Notes under the pieces: model-generated
The model's input: the letters and a program-made list of their open reading frames with translations, nothing else
Told to the model about the DNA's origin: nothing
The model's database searches: none
Assembly (NCBI GenBank): GCA_013076295.1
Contig: RQOL01000906.1
Span: 186,001-250,000 of the forward strand
From: Sanderia malayensis
Lineage: Eukaryota; Cnidaria; Scyphozoa; Semaeostomeae; Pelagiidae
Length of the DNA: 64,000 bases
Reading direction: 5' to 3'
Translations under genes and position numbers: made by a program
Part shown: piece after piece, positions 35,651-46,872 of the stretch
Layout: the number at the start of each line of letters is the position of its first letter
Position numbering within the stretch: the stretch's first letter is position 1

Positions 35651-36660
35651 ATATGCGATAACATGATCATCTCATGGACCATAAAACATCGCGATACAAA
35701 CACATGATCATCATAGAAAAATTACACATCGCACTATCAGGGTAACGAAATCGATATGCGATAACATGATCATCTCATGGACCATAAAACATCGCGATAC
35801 AAACACATGATCATCATAGAAAAATTACACATCGCAATATCAGGGTAACGAAATCGATATGCGATAACATGATCATCTCATGGGCCATAAAACATCGCGA
35901 TACAAACACATGATCATCATAGAAAAATTACACATCGCACTATCAGGGTAACGAAATCGATATGCGATAACATGATCATCTCATGGACCATAAAACATCG
36001 CGATACGAACACATCATCATCATAGAAAAATTACACATCGCACTATCAGGGTAACAAAATCGATATGCGATAACATGATCATCTCATGGACCATAAAACA
36101 TCGCAATACAAACACATGATAATCATAGAAAAATTACACATCGCAATATCAGGGTAACGAAATCGATATGCGATAACATGATGATCTCATGGACCATAAA
36201 ACATCGCGATACAAACACATGATCATCATAGAAAAATTACACATCGCAATATCAGGGTAAGGAAATCGATATGCGATAACATCATCATCTCATGGACCAT
36301 AAACATCGCGATACAAACACATGATCATCATAGAAGAATTACAAATCGCAATATCAGGGTAACGAAATTGATATGCGATAACATGATCATCTCATGGACC
36401 ATAAACATCGCGATACAAACACATGATCATCACATAATTTTTTACATCGCAATATCGGGGTGCGAAATCGATATGCGATAACATGATCATCTCCAAAAAA
36501 CATAAACATCGCGATATAAACACATGATCATCATAGAAATTTTTTTACATCGCAATATCGGGGTGCGAAATCGATATGCGATAACATGATCATCTCATAA
36601 AACATAAACATCGCGATACAAACACATGATCATCACAGAAATTTTACATCGCAATATCGG
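35621..36660 (+). repeat. 103-bp tandem satellite, about 10 copies
   Basis: Units begin ACACATCGCA at 35621, 35724, 35827, 35930, 36033, 36136 and 36239, exactly 103 bp apart, then 36341 and three more divergent copies. Each unit holds the self-complementary words ATCGAT, TCGCGA and two TGATCA. Older, more diverged units of the same kind reach back to about 33600, so the 1.43-kb duplication is built of the same monomer theme. Confidence 0.88.
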
Positions 36661-37662
36661 GTAAACGAATGCAATAGACGGCATAACGAGATCAAAACAA
36701 AAGGTGAAAACTTACAATGGCTTATAAAAGAAAAAGAGCGTAAAAGAAAGTTAGGCGCACGGGGGAAAATAAAAAATAAAATAAGCAAAGCGGCACACGC
36801 ACAGGAATATCCGGAGAGACGTTATGGCAGAGAACACAAAAACTTCGGTAAAAATGGAAAGATAAACAGAAGCAAAAGGGCCTACTCCGAAAAATCACTT
36901 TAACGCGAGACAAGAAATTAGGGGAAGGCTAAAGGAATTATCACCAAGAACGATGAAAGAAGGTATTTGGCGAGTCACCACGGGGACAAAGATAAACATA
37001 ACTTATGCAGGACTGACCTCGCGAGACAAATTGGGAAAAACTTATAGCGAATCGAGACGACAACAGGCATGGGTCTCGGGGTAAAATAAAAAAGCAAACT
37101 CACAGAAAATATCTTGACGGGCGGCGACACAGGTTCAGCAAGCTTGTCTGCACTTTGCGCTGGGGCACATGGTCTGAGAAAACGACAGCTGGAGGAGAAC
37201 ATATGAGCGGCATAAACTGGTAGGAGAGGTAACAGCAGCCTGACCAGACGAAACCGTGATGTCTTGTCCTGAGAGGGCGTGAGAAGAATCACCGACTTCA
37301 ATTACCAACGTGGCTGGAACCCACAGACTGGATGAGGAAGCTGTAGAAGGAACTGCTTCAATACTAACTGCCTAACAAGGGCACGAATGGCCTCAGCGAA
37401 GGGTTGACTCGGTCGTGGAGACGGCATGCTGATGAACTTTTTTGGCAGCGACGGCGTCAGACGATGAAAGACGAAACTTAGACCACCAAATTCTCTGACT
37501 TGGTGCGTATTTGTTAGAGAACTGTGATAACCAAACCACGAGGAACCAATATATATGCCCTTATTCCCCTCTGGGAGATAGAAATATCCCGGATATTACT
37601 AGTAAAAACGCATAAATTATCTTATCCTGGTCACGTGTCAGAATACATCACAGTGAGGATAG

Positions 37663-38035
37663 GGATGAGATGCTCTTGTTGAGGATTGAAGATTGAAGAA
37701 AATAGAAAATCACTTGTCAATCAATTTATCTTTTTGGTTTTACGCTACTACTGCTTCTTCACAGCAGCTAGTTCTTTGGAACTTGAAAGGAGGCTATTTT
37801 TATACAAATTTTCTATACTTGAAGTCATTAAATCATATTTTATTCAGGTATTCAACAATTTATAGCTTGGGTGAATATTTTGCTTTGCATTACCAGAATC
37901 AGTTTCTTAAAATTACCTTAGACGGTCCTGTTAACATAACATTGGTGACAATGGTGGGATCCCTCAATTTTTTGACAGGAAAAAAAAATAAAATGTCTAG
38001 AAAGCAAAACACAAAGAGAAGAATGACTCGTGACG
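37663..38035 (+). mobile_element. LTR-retrotransposon 5' end fragment: LTR-like, primer site, gag start
   Basis: At 37943-37960 the 18-mer TGGTGACAATGGTGGGAT matches the gypsy B primer region at 16 of 18 positions. It is preceded by a sequence ending ACATAACA, fitting an LTR end, and followed at 37993 by ATG with a short basic frame (MSRKQNTKRRMTR), fitting a gag start. The element is cut at 38036 by a TTAA-flanked transposon. The LTR left end is not visible; it may be cut by E2. Confidence 0.45.
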
Positions 38036-38039
38036 TTAA

Positions 38040-39766
38040 AGTGCCCCTACGACTTTATTTTATGTGTGAATTCAATAAAACTCGGTACGCTGACTTCACA
38101 TCTGAAAATAATTTTTAAATCAGACGCGTAGTTCACGAGCTATAACGTGTGGAAGTGTCGATGTTTCGTCATTTTCGCCATTTTCCTTGTCTCACTTTTA
38201 GGACTGGGTCGATCCCACTATGACATCATAGTAGAAACCCCGTTCCTTTCCGTACTGAAGCAACAAATCTGACGTCGATTTTCTCTCATACTATGGACTC
38301 GATATTTGTTTTTTTTACTTTGATGATTAGAAACAGGTCGTCGCATTATGGCATTGAAATTTGAAAGGCTTGTGATGAGTTTGCAGCTGTGGGGAGGAAT
38401 AACAAAATTCCCATGTAGTGGCTGCTCGTTGTGCTCAGTGGCGGCGGGCGTAGGCCGTGCAATGTTAAAACAGTACGGGATTTCACGGATCAAAAATACG
38501 ATCACAGATATTTGACAAGACCTGAAAATTGTTAGATTTATATGAGAAACTGATTGGGAAAATATGCCATATCGATGTGTTTAAATACATTGGATAAATC
38601 AAGATTTGTAGAGCTTCACAGGATTCAGCTTTATCAGGCAGGGCCGGTTCCATGGGGGGGGGGGGGGGTTGACACCCCCTCCCAAGAATTGAGTTTTAGC
38701 GATTTACTCGGTAAATTTCGATTTTTGGTCGGTAAAATTATGTTACGAAAGTTTATATGGTTTTATGGTAAGGTTTTTTTTTTAATTGCTCTGTACATAA
38801 GAGCTTACACCCCCGAAGTAAATTTTCTGGAACCGGCCCTGTTATCAGGAGGATCGCCCTGAAGCTGTAACGAGAAGGAAATGATAGATTTCATCAATTC
38901 GCAAAGACGGACGAAATTCTAAACTTCGCAGTTAGAAAATGCCAACATGCAACCATCAATTTCGGTGCAGTAACGAAATTCATGTGTAGTAATAAGGAAT
39001 TGTGTTGCACATTTTCTACACTTGCTGTATCTAATGAAAATCGAATCGTTTCAAGTTTCTTCAGCCACAAAGGTTGACCGACACGGATGGATATGGCCAA
39101 GGCCTAAATCATATTACGTATAGAATTTTGTTTTGATACACTTTTATTTCATCAGATACACAACAGAAACATGATAGTTCAGATCCAGTTAATTGCCCAG
39201 AAAGTTCTCTTTCAACATTTCTTTTCTCGCTCACATTTCTTTCATAGCTTTCAGCGAAAGAGTTCTCAGCCAAATAGGATCAAATGCATCAGGTTCTCCT
39301 TCATCGGTATCACTATCATCGGTCTGCTTTACTCTACGATACGACCAATCCTATCCCCTCACCATCTTCGCATTCCTCGGCACTGCAATCCCTACTGTCA
39401 TGAACTACTATCCGACTAAGAATGTTTAATTTATGGAAACTTTCTATTCAATTCTGATCACCGAAATTGCACAAATACCCACGAATACACATAACGAAAC
39501 GAGACAAGACAAAGCGCAAGCAACATTATCTATTATACTGAATGTAGGCCTACGCCCACCGCCACTGACTACAGGGATGATACAGGAATTCCCACTATGA
39601 TGTCATAGTGGGATCGACCCAGTCCTAAAAGTGAGACACGAAAGTGTGAACGCAATCTCTCGTAACTCAACAACTACTCATCAGATCAAAAAAATATAAT
39701 CGGTATCAGAATCAGCGCATTCGATTCTATACGTTTAGCTAATAAAAAAAAAGCCGTAGGGGCACT
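38040..39766. mobile_element. TTAA-flanked DNA transposon, non-autonomous
   Basis: Ends AGTGCCCCTACG and CGTAGGGGCACT are flanked by TTAA on both sides (38036-38039, 39767-39770). A TTAA duplication is typical of piggyBac and Kolobok elements. Inner inverted repeats extend the symmetry: GGACTGGGTCGATCCCACTA near 38200 is mirrored near 39600. No transposase is recognised. An hAT-type MITE sits inside. A deleted relative lies at 61198-61515. Confidence 0.8.
38639..38841. mobile_element. hAT-type MITE, 203 bp
   Basis: Terminal repeats CAGGGCCGGTTCCA and TGGAACCGGCCCTG with an 8-bp duplication TTATCAGG on both sides (38631-38638, 38842-38849). CAGGG ends plus 8-bp duplication are diagnostic of hAT elements. 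It has a run of 15 G at about 38654-38668. Nested in the TTAA-flanked transposon. Confidence 0.9.
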
Positions 39767-39770
39767 TTAA

Positions 39771-39935
39771 ATTTTTAAACTACTGAAACATCACAACAAA
39801 TGGCGCCCAACGAGGAGCCGGGAGTTTGAGAGACGCAACAAAAGAAAATTGAAACGAAACGAAAATGTCGCGACGAAAATCCGTGGAGTTGGAAATAGAT
39901 GCTAACCTCGAAAAATTAAAGAAAATTAGAAATTG
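39771..39935 (+). mobile_element. BEL/Pao-like 5' end: LTR end, primer site and gag start
   Basis: TGGCGCCCAACGAGGAGC at 39801-39818 is a strong primer-binding site, preceded by an LTR-like end (CATCACAACAAA). ATG at 39865 opens a short charged frame (MSRRKSVELEIDANLEKLKK) with a stop after 23 codons. Zinc-knuckle and DUF1759-like gag pieces of BEL/Pao type lie downstream on the same strand (40914, 42330), so they probably belong to this element. Confidence 0.55.
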
Positions 39936-40309
39936 AAATAGAACTTTAGTCAAAATGGTTCACATATTACAATATCCGACATTGAAGGGGCAACATCGCA
40001 AATACAAAACAACATAGCAACAACTCCTTTTTGTGCCATCTGGATTACTTTTTGCCACTTTTGCACAATTTGAAAGCTTCAAAATTAGATCGTTTACTAA
40101 AGCTTCAAAAATACTGTGCTCGGGTAATAATGAAAGGCAATAGGAACTCAAATAGCAAACCCTAGTTTATAAAGCTTCATTGTTTACCGTTACATCAGAG
40201 ATTTGATGGCCATGAAAAAGTAAGCTTCTTCAACGCCCTGATGTTATTCCAATGGCTTTTAACCCACGGACATGACATTTATTCTGTCAAAAATGGCACT
40301 TGGCTGCGA

Positions 40310-40650
40310 CACAAATTCATTTGGGTAGTTGTTCAGCTTGAAAATTGTATCATGCTTACGATTATGAAAGGCGAAGTCCCATCATACCTCACTGAATCTT
40401 TCAAATCAATTTCATCGGCGCACAATTATGCCACTAGACAGTCGCTCAATGGAGATCAATTTAATGAGAGAGGCAATAAAATTATTTTTTGAAAACTTTT
40501 CGTTGTTATGGAGCCAAAGTATGGAATTCATTACCTGTATCAATAGGAAACTGCGGAACAGTGAAAATGTTGAAAGATGAATACAAGAAATATTTTATGG
40601 ATAAAGTTAGCGCAGTCAACTATGTTCAATATGATTGGACTATCTTCTGA
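40310..40650 (+). pseudogene. LINE C-terminal fragment
   Basis: Reads GEVPSYLTESFKSISSAHNY, then after frame changes GAKVWNSLPVSIGN and KDEYKKYFMDK to a stop near 40650. This is the conserved end of a CR1/L2-like LINE ORF2. Its beginning overlaps the left inverted repeat. Confidence 0.65.
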
Positions 40651-40913
40651 TTTTATATGTAAATTTTTTACCTCTAGGAAAGCTTTTGGCAATTAATATA
40701 TATTAATATTTATTTGGACTTGTATTACAACTATCATTTTCACGATTTTAACTTCTTTTATTTATATTTTACCTATTTCAGTTGTGGACAAAGCTGTAAA
40801 AAAGTATTCACTTAGCCTTGTAACCACGTTAAAGATTCATCACATACATACATGCATACTCCCATGAGAGGAATTACAGCAATACAGAGGAAGATGCCCT
40901 TTACTCAGCAATA

Positions 40914-41090
40914 AGCGTAAACAACGGAATAAAACTGCCCAAGTCGTCACTACCGAAATTCAACAGTGAGATCACAAAGTTTCAGTCCCTTTGGTGGGGA
41001 TTTAAAACCTCAGTACATAAGAACGACATCATTTATGCAATTCCCAAACTTGCGTATCTACTAAGTTCGCTGGAAGGCCCACACCTTTAA
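40914..41090 (+). pseudogene. BEL/Pao gag fragment (DUF1759-like)
   Basis: The frame NNGIKLPKSSLPKFNSEITK followed by FKTSVHKND and LAYLLSSLEGP matches the conserved core of BEL/Pao Gag (LPKF...F...HxN...YLxSxLEG). It ends in a stop at 41088-41090, just before a different LINE-type protein in another frame. Confidence 0.68.
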
Positions 41091-41096
41091 AACAAG

Positions 41097-41828
41097 AAGA
41101 CTGGAGGACTGGAGGTAACAGAAGAACATTATGAAATCCGGTATGGATGGCTTCTTGATCGTGTTCCTGAAAATTGTGAATGTGGTAATAAGTTCAACGT
41201 ACAGCATGCTCTTTCCTGTAAAAAGGGAGGATTCATCTCACAAAGGCATAACCAGATACGCAACATGACCGCACTTCTCCTTGGTGAAGTTTGCAAAGAT
41301 GTGAGATTAGAGCCGGCACTTCAACCACTCACGGGTGAAGCATTTAACTCGAATGTCAACATCAGTGATGAGACAAGGTCTGATATCAGCGTTCGAGGTT
41401 TCTGGCAGACAGGACAGGTGGCATTTTTCGACATAAGGGTTTTTAACCCAACTGCCAACCGGTACTGCTCTCAAGAATTATCCAAGTCTTATGAAATAAA
41501 TGAGCGTGAGAAAAAACGAGCCTATAATGACAGAATTTTAGAAGTTGAACATGGCAGCTTCACTCCGATTGTTATATCAGCCACTGGTGGAATGGGTCGT
41601 GAAGCAAAGAAATTTTACTCCCGTTTGGCAGAAATGATTGGAGATAAAAGAAAACGTGACTACAGCCTAATCAAGGCTTGGTCGCGACGTAAAATTAGCT
41701 TTGCTCTAGTCAAAGCAATCATTATATGCATTCGTGGAAGTCGAAGAATATTCAAAGACAAATTGCTGACGTCTTCGATCGGAAACGATCCCCTGGTCAG
41801 TGAACAATCAAGTAACATTGAAATCTAA
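41097..41828 (+). pseudogene. C-terminal CCHC and restriction-like endonuclease domain of an RLE-type LINE
   Basis: One open frame of 244 codons. It starts KTGGLEVTEEHYEIRYGWLL, then a CxC...H...C finger in CECGNKFNVQHALSC, then RHNQIRNMTALLLGEVC, LEPALQPLTGE, a DISVRGFWQTGQVAFFDIRV block that looks like a PD-(D/E)XK-type active site, FTPIVISATGGMGREAKKFY and a basic end (KISFALVKAIIICIRGSRR). This module recurs in invertebrate LINE-like proteins; RT should lie upstream but is absent here. The stop at 41826-41828 is the natural end. Function in the whole element would be target cleavage. Clade (R2/NeSL-like) is inference. Confidence 0.65.
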
Positions 41829-42329
41829 ATTTTCTCTTTGTCGTTTAATTTGATGTTAATTGATTCATTTTCTTTGTTTACATTATTGACATTAGGTTGT
41901 ATTGTTGTTGTTATTTGTCAATACGTATAATTCTCAGAATTAATATTTGTTACGGTTGTTTATCTCTAATATCTAGAACATTATGAAATCGAAACCTTGA
42001 TAAGTCACTTCGAAAAATCACAACATGTAGTCAGCGCTCATACAAAGTAAATTTTCAAGCTGAACAACTACCCAAACGAATCTGTGTCGCAGCCAAGTGC
42101 AATTTTTGACAGAATAAACGTCCATGTCCGTGGGTTAAAAGCCATTGGAATAACATCAGCGCGTTGAAGAAGCTTACTTTTTCACAGCTATCTGTAAAAG
42201 GAGGAACGGGAGATCAGGAAACGGGGAATTGGGAAAACGGGAAAATGACGTCACACGATGTCGTATGACGTCATATCTCCCCTTTTTCAAGTCTGTAAAA
42301 GGGGGAAATTACAGAAGTGAAAAGAGACG

Positions 42330-42560
42330 AAAACCAGAATGATTTTTATGTAAAAAGGAACATTACTCGAATCAATGCCAGGAAATTGCAGATATCAAGG
42401 AAAAGAAAACTATCTTCTTGAATGCAAAGAGATGCGTCAACTGCCTGAAGCAAGGACTTGTTGTTTCGAAGAATTACCAAAGCGCAGCGAAATGCTTTAC
42501 CTGCAAGGAAAAATAGCAGACAGACGGTGGCTTGATAACTTGCCAAAGGCAAGATGTTTT
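42330..42560 (+). pseudogene. BEL/Pao gag zinc-knuckle fragment
   Basis: Reads KEHYSNQCQEIADIKEK, then RCVNCLKQGL and KCFTCKEK, the tandem Cys/His knuckle arrangement of BEL/Pao Gag, with some His/Cys lost. Same strand as the DUF1759-like piece at 40914. Confidence 0.6.
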
Positions 42561-42599
42561 TATCCGGCATCAATCGAAAACAAAAGGCAAGATGATGCC

Positions 42600-45500
42600 T
42601 GTAGATTAATCGGGTGAATCGGGGCATTGAGAACCGCGTATAAACTATTGGCCGCGAAAGTCCGCATTCCCATGAAATGCCAGGGCCGCGTTTCCCTATC
42701 GCCAAAATAATCAAAAAAGCAGAGACAGCGTACTCCGTTAAATCCGAGTCAGGGACCGCGTGGCCTGCGCCACTCTTTGTCCCTTGCAAATGCCTTTCCT
42801 ATAGCGTCCACAATTTAAGTTCCTGTGTTCGTTATTAGCAATAGCAATAGCTTAAATGATACATTAAATGATAAGCAATATCAATTATTTTGATGCTGAT
42901 GATGATGATGGTGATGTAATGCATAACACAATTGCTTTCTTTGATTATGCACAAAGAGAGTGAAAACTTAACTCGCATAAAAAATTTCAAGGACAGGTTC
43001 TATTCACAGAAATGGTGGCATGTCTTTTTTCAATTGACGTCCTTTGTTCATTAATCCCCTAAAACGAGCGACCCAAATTCCATAATAATTCAGTAACCCA
43101 TTTTTTGTACCCGGCCACACAATTTGTCTCGTAATCTCAATAACCATATATGATGATAAACAATTGCTGATTTTATAATCTGTGTCATTATTTGGTACCT
43201 TGCATGTATAGTGAGAATGGAAAGTTGCTTTACTATTCACTATTCATTTTTAGAGCCCAAAAGCACCATATTTAACTCAAGCCCAACAGTGACAATTTGA
43301 AAGGACCTTTGGTCAGATAAAAACTGTATCACATTTTCGAATCAAAACGAATCAATTCAAGCAATATGGGGTGAGTTGGAAAATGTCAAAATTGTTATCC
43401 CTTTGTCAGAACCAGGTAAACTGACCCACAAGCAAGGTCTTCGTCTCAAAAATGATGGAAGAGAATGCTCAGAAATTTTACTGAAATTAGGTCTGGCCAA
43501 GTAGTGTATGATAACTTGCCGCTCCCATTAGCCACAACACACAAGGAATTAAAATAAAGGTAGCAACTAAAAGCGTTTCGAACGATTCTCAAGAAGATAA
43601 GTGTACTTATCACAATGTCTACTTACTATCTCGTTAAAATTTTACATATTTTTATACCTCAAAAAGTACATAAGGGTAATTTCCTCAATGTAACCCCATT
43701 CAAGAGAGCAAATGCTCACTTGAATGGGGTTACAAATATGTAAAATTATTTAATTCAAGTAATTCAAGAGAGCAAATGCTCAAAATGGGCATTTCCAGGT
43801 CAAATAAGGGTGTGGCGACGAAAAATTTATCACCAAAGTAGTGTAGCGTGCCTATTTTTATCATTACGTCATATCTAATTTTAGTCCATTATATAATCCA
43901 TTGCATCATTTTATTTTTAACTTCGTAATCATGTTTTAATCTTTTTGTTCTCGAAATATGTAAACTTATTTGCTTAGTCATCATGACCTTTAAATTTATT
44001 ATAAATACCCTGTAAATAGAATGTTCATTAGTTAATTTATTTTCTCGTGTTCAGAATATTCGTATCAAGAGTAAAGTCAGGGAAATTGTTTGTTTTATTA
44101 TCGTACCACTAGTCAGACAAGATAAAATTGGCATTCGTAGCAATCAATTCGGCTTAGTAACTTTATCATTCGCATAGTTACTAAAGTAGGCCAATAGAAT
44201 TTTACGAGAGCTCCACGCCGCCCCCAATGTGTACCATGGCTTCTACGACGATATTTATAAATTCGGATAGCACATTATCCATAAAGTGTTTAATTGAGAG
44301 CTCACGACTTTTTCAAAACATTTAGAGAAGAGCATTTAAAAAACTAAAAATGCGAAAAAACTTTTATTGTGTTTTATAAGATCAAATTATTTCTCCTTTG
44401 TTTAATGTAGTGAGGAAACTGCTTCCTGCTTTCCCTCTTTGGGATTCTACATTTCTACATCATCTAGGCAGTGGAAGTGAATCTCCTGAAGGCTAATATT
44501 ACGAATTTCATCTTACCCAATGGGGTTTTTACTATTTTCAAAAGTTTTACCATGTTAACTCAACTACGGCTAAAAAGCAAATAGATTCTCCATTACACGA
44601 CGAAGAGTCTGGGATTTTAAGACTTCACTGCAGGAGATTTGAAATGAAATGCTTGCAGATTTTATTAATAAAACCACACATTTTGCCATAAACTTTCAAC
44701 ATCATTTCTTCAATGAAACACGAAATTATCTTATTGATTTTTCAATAAAAGAAGTTAGTGTGAAAATAATATCAACATTAATTGACTTACCAATACACTT
44801 CATAAACTTTCTTCACAGGTAAAAATGAAATCTATAATTTCAATGTCCAAAACCCGTTCAGGATGTACAGCATGGTTAATTCAGACCACAAACAATCGTC
44901 AAAGCCTAGAAAGTGCAAACATACAAAAACAACTTCATAGTAATCATTTATAAAACTTTTTTAAGTTTTGGTAAGGATTAAAAATATTAATGTTGGAAAT
45001 ATAAATGACAGGTGACATTGATGTTCTATTGTATTTAAGTAGGGTTTTTCTTTAAAATTCAGGCAAGTTAGTAACATTGAGTTTTTCACATGAAATCTAT
45101 GCAATAATGGTCTGGGAATGAGAAGTCAATAAAAGCCCATGAAAATTTCCACGAAAAGAATTCTTTCTTTTGAAATCAAATTGATATATTATTGCAAAAG
45201 ATACCACCATAACGTATTAATCGCTTATTCTAGCAATGTTGAAATAATGTCACTGAACAGTGCTTGATCAGACGTTTCGAATGATGTATTGGTATTCGCG
45301 TTTCGCTGAGTTTAATCAAAGTAATGATGTTGCTGAGCAAAATAGCTATTGGTGACGTACAAAAGATTCACACAGGAAAAACAGTAGGACATTTTACGCC
45401 ATAAATGACTTTTGGTGTAAAAACCAGGAAAACGTCCATCACAAATTGTATACATTACATAGTGTTTGAAAGGGAACTAATATTACCACGATAGACTCCT

Positions 45501-46020
45501 CTGCAGCACTGCAGCTCAGGGTAGTATAATCATGACAGCATAAGAGAATGAAATAAAAAATTATGTCTCCTTGACAAAGCTTGGCGCAACCGCACCAAAA
45601 GGCAGATACAATAAAATAGCAAAATCACATTGATATAAGTAGGAATCGTAGATCTGGAAAACATGTGATAGGGGTAAAATAAAACAGACAGTTGTAGCCC
45701 GTTTATGGAATACCCTTCATACAAATGCGTGCGAACAAGTTAAAGCATGATGGAAAAGGATTCTGAGGCGAGCAGAGCCAGTCTGCGTGCAGACTTTATG
45801 GGAGCTTGGGAGGAAAGAAAGTAAGAACGAAAAGCAATGAACGATGTTGATAAAGTCTGCGCAACAGTGCCACTTTTCTTGTTAGACAACTTTCAATGTG
45901 ATTGCGCAAGGTTTCGTTTGCTTTATTTTGTTTAAAAGACCAATCAGAATTGAATCCTCAGAATCAACGACCCAATAGATTTACAGGAAAACAATCGACA
46001 TTGTTATCATAACAAAGAAA
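42600..46020. other. Long AT-rich stretch without a recognised gene
   Basis: Notable items: palindromic TGACGTCA-type sites just before it (42246, 42269); a strong hairpin at 43690-43733; and a sequence near 43850-44110 with a TATA-like TTATAAATA (44001) that could be a solo LTR but has no partner in the window. A stray copy of the 170-bp repeat unit starts near 45753. No protein recognised. Confidence 0.5.
43690..43733. repeat. Perfect 15-bp hairpin
   Basis: GTAACCCCATTCAAG pairs perfectly with CTTGAATGGGGTTAC around a 14-nt loop that itself contains AGCA/TGCT. A loop-like word, TTCAAGAGAGCAAATGCTC, is repeated near 43766 without the second arm. Confidence 0.85.
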
Positions 46021-46032
46021 GACCACGTGGTC
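46021..46032. promoter_or_regulatory. Palindromic E-box upstream of helicase ORF
   Basis: GACCACGTGGTC is a perfect 12-bp palindrome with a CACGTG core, 41 bp before the ATG at 46073. A CCAAT word (GACCAATCAG) lies near 45940. These fit a promoter; function is inference. Confidence 0.4.
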
Positions 46033-46072
46033 CTCATCCATTGTAAACTCAGTTCAGTTGATTTGGACAAAA

Positions 46073-46642
46073 ATGGCGGATATTTGTGGACGAAATTGGA
46101 TAACTTTTCCAAAAAATTTTGTCAAAAAGTGGGATGAATTGAAGCTCCAGAGAGGACTGACACATGTAAAACACGTCTTCAATATCGACAGGTTGCTTGA
46201 TGAGAAGGTTACTGTGATGGAGAAGTTTGTTCAAAGCCCGAATGTGTACATCAGCGCACCTACTTGTTTCGGAAAGTCAGTCGTCTTTCAGTCCTTAGCT
46301 ATAATTAGACTGCATGCCGGCGGGCCAGAGAACACAAGAATTGTGCTGGTTATTTGTCCTCTGGAAACCCTGACAGTTGACAAAGTAAATGCAGCATACA
46401 TCTCAAGGAACATTGTTCTTGAAGATATAGTGGAATTCTTGGAAAGAAATGATTCATGTAAAGAAGAGATTTCCTTCTCAACGTTGGCCAGAGTATCGAT
46501 CAACCTCCTTTGCGTTTTCAACAAATTTACGCATCGGCGGCAAATATACTTAATTGATTTGAACAGTAAAGTTAGATGTTTCAAGTTCACCCTTTGTAAT
46601 AAAAGAGCTAGCACTATCCACGAGGTTTTTATCGTTCTTTAA
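46073..46642 (+). pseudogene. RecQ-like DNA helicase, N-terminal fragment
   Basis: From the ATG in AAAATGGCGG (chosen over the upstream in-frame 46058 because of better context) the frame reads MADICGRNWITFPKNF, then VYISAPTCFGKSVVFQSL, a Walker A motif in which the usual second Gly (PTGFGKS) is Cys, and IVLVICPLETLTVDKVNAAY, corresponding to motif Ia of RecQ-like helicases. After about residue 125 the similarity fades and the frame probably runs into intron or decayed sequence. No DEAH box or helicase C domain is seen nearby. RecQ-like fragments are multiplied in cnidarian genomes. Either the first exon of a gene with distant exons or, more likely, a truncated copy. Confidence 0.55.
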
Positions 46643-46872
46643 GAGTAGTTATTCGCAGCAAAGCACACAAACTGCCGCCATGCCGGATCCTCATCATTCA
46701 ATCCAACTACAAGTTGCGCAACACAGAAAAAGGGAATTGAGAAAAAGCAATTAATTTGGCACGTGATCTAAAACATGAAAAGAGGCGGCATTGCTGCGCA
46801 GACTTTATTGTTCTCGCTTTCTTTCCTCCCCAGTTCCCATAAAATGTGTACGGAGGCTAAGCAGAGTAAGCC

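Larger units (their letters stand above)
30970..37662. mobile_element. 6.7-kb non-coding transposon (E2) filled with satellite DNA
   Basis: Starts CTATCCTCACTGTTCTC and ends CAGTGAGGATAG, the same termini as E1. It begins directly after the TACT that follows E1; on the right it is followed by GGAT, so no matching duplication is visible. The interior has no recognisable transposase or other protein. It holds a ~1.43-kb direct duplication (about 33090-35650) and a 103-bp tandem satellite (35621-36660). Long minus-strand frames here are rich in Leu, Ser and Phe only because the plus strand is purine-rich. Superfamily unknown. It could alternatively be read as two ends of unrelated copies, but the shared subterminal sequence with E1 argues for one element. 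Confidence 0.65.
40213..42184. mobile_element. Composite segment bounded by 134-bp inverted repeats
   Basis: 40213-40346 is repeated in inverse orientation at 42050-42184, beginning TGAAAAAGTAAGCTTCTTCA, with few differences. Between them, all on the plus strand, lie a LINE 3' fragment, a BEL/Pao gag piece and an RLE-type LINE C-terminus. This could be a transposon that captured retroelement pieces, or chance nesting followed by an inverted duplication. No target duplication was found. Confidence 0.55.

Noticed and set aside
36975..37301. 108-codon minus-strand ORF in E2 as a transposase piece
   Set aside because: No catalytic motif or family similarity; same purine-strand bias.
30779..37662. 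E2 as an LTR retrotransposon with ~190-bp LTRs
   Set aside because: The shared ends are explained better by E1 and E2 having the same inverted termini; no primer site or polypurine tract adjoins them.
43850..44110. Solo LTR
   Set aside because: TATA-like motif and LTR-like feel only; no second copy, no target duplication found.
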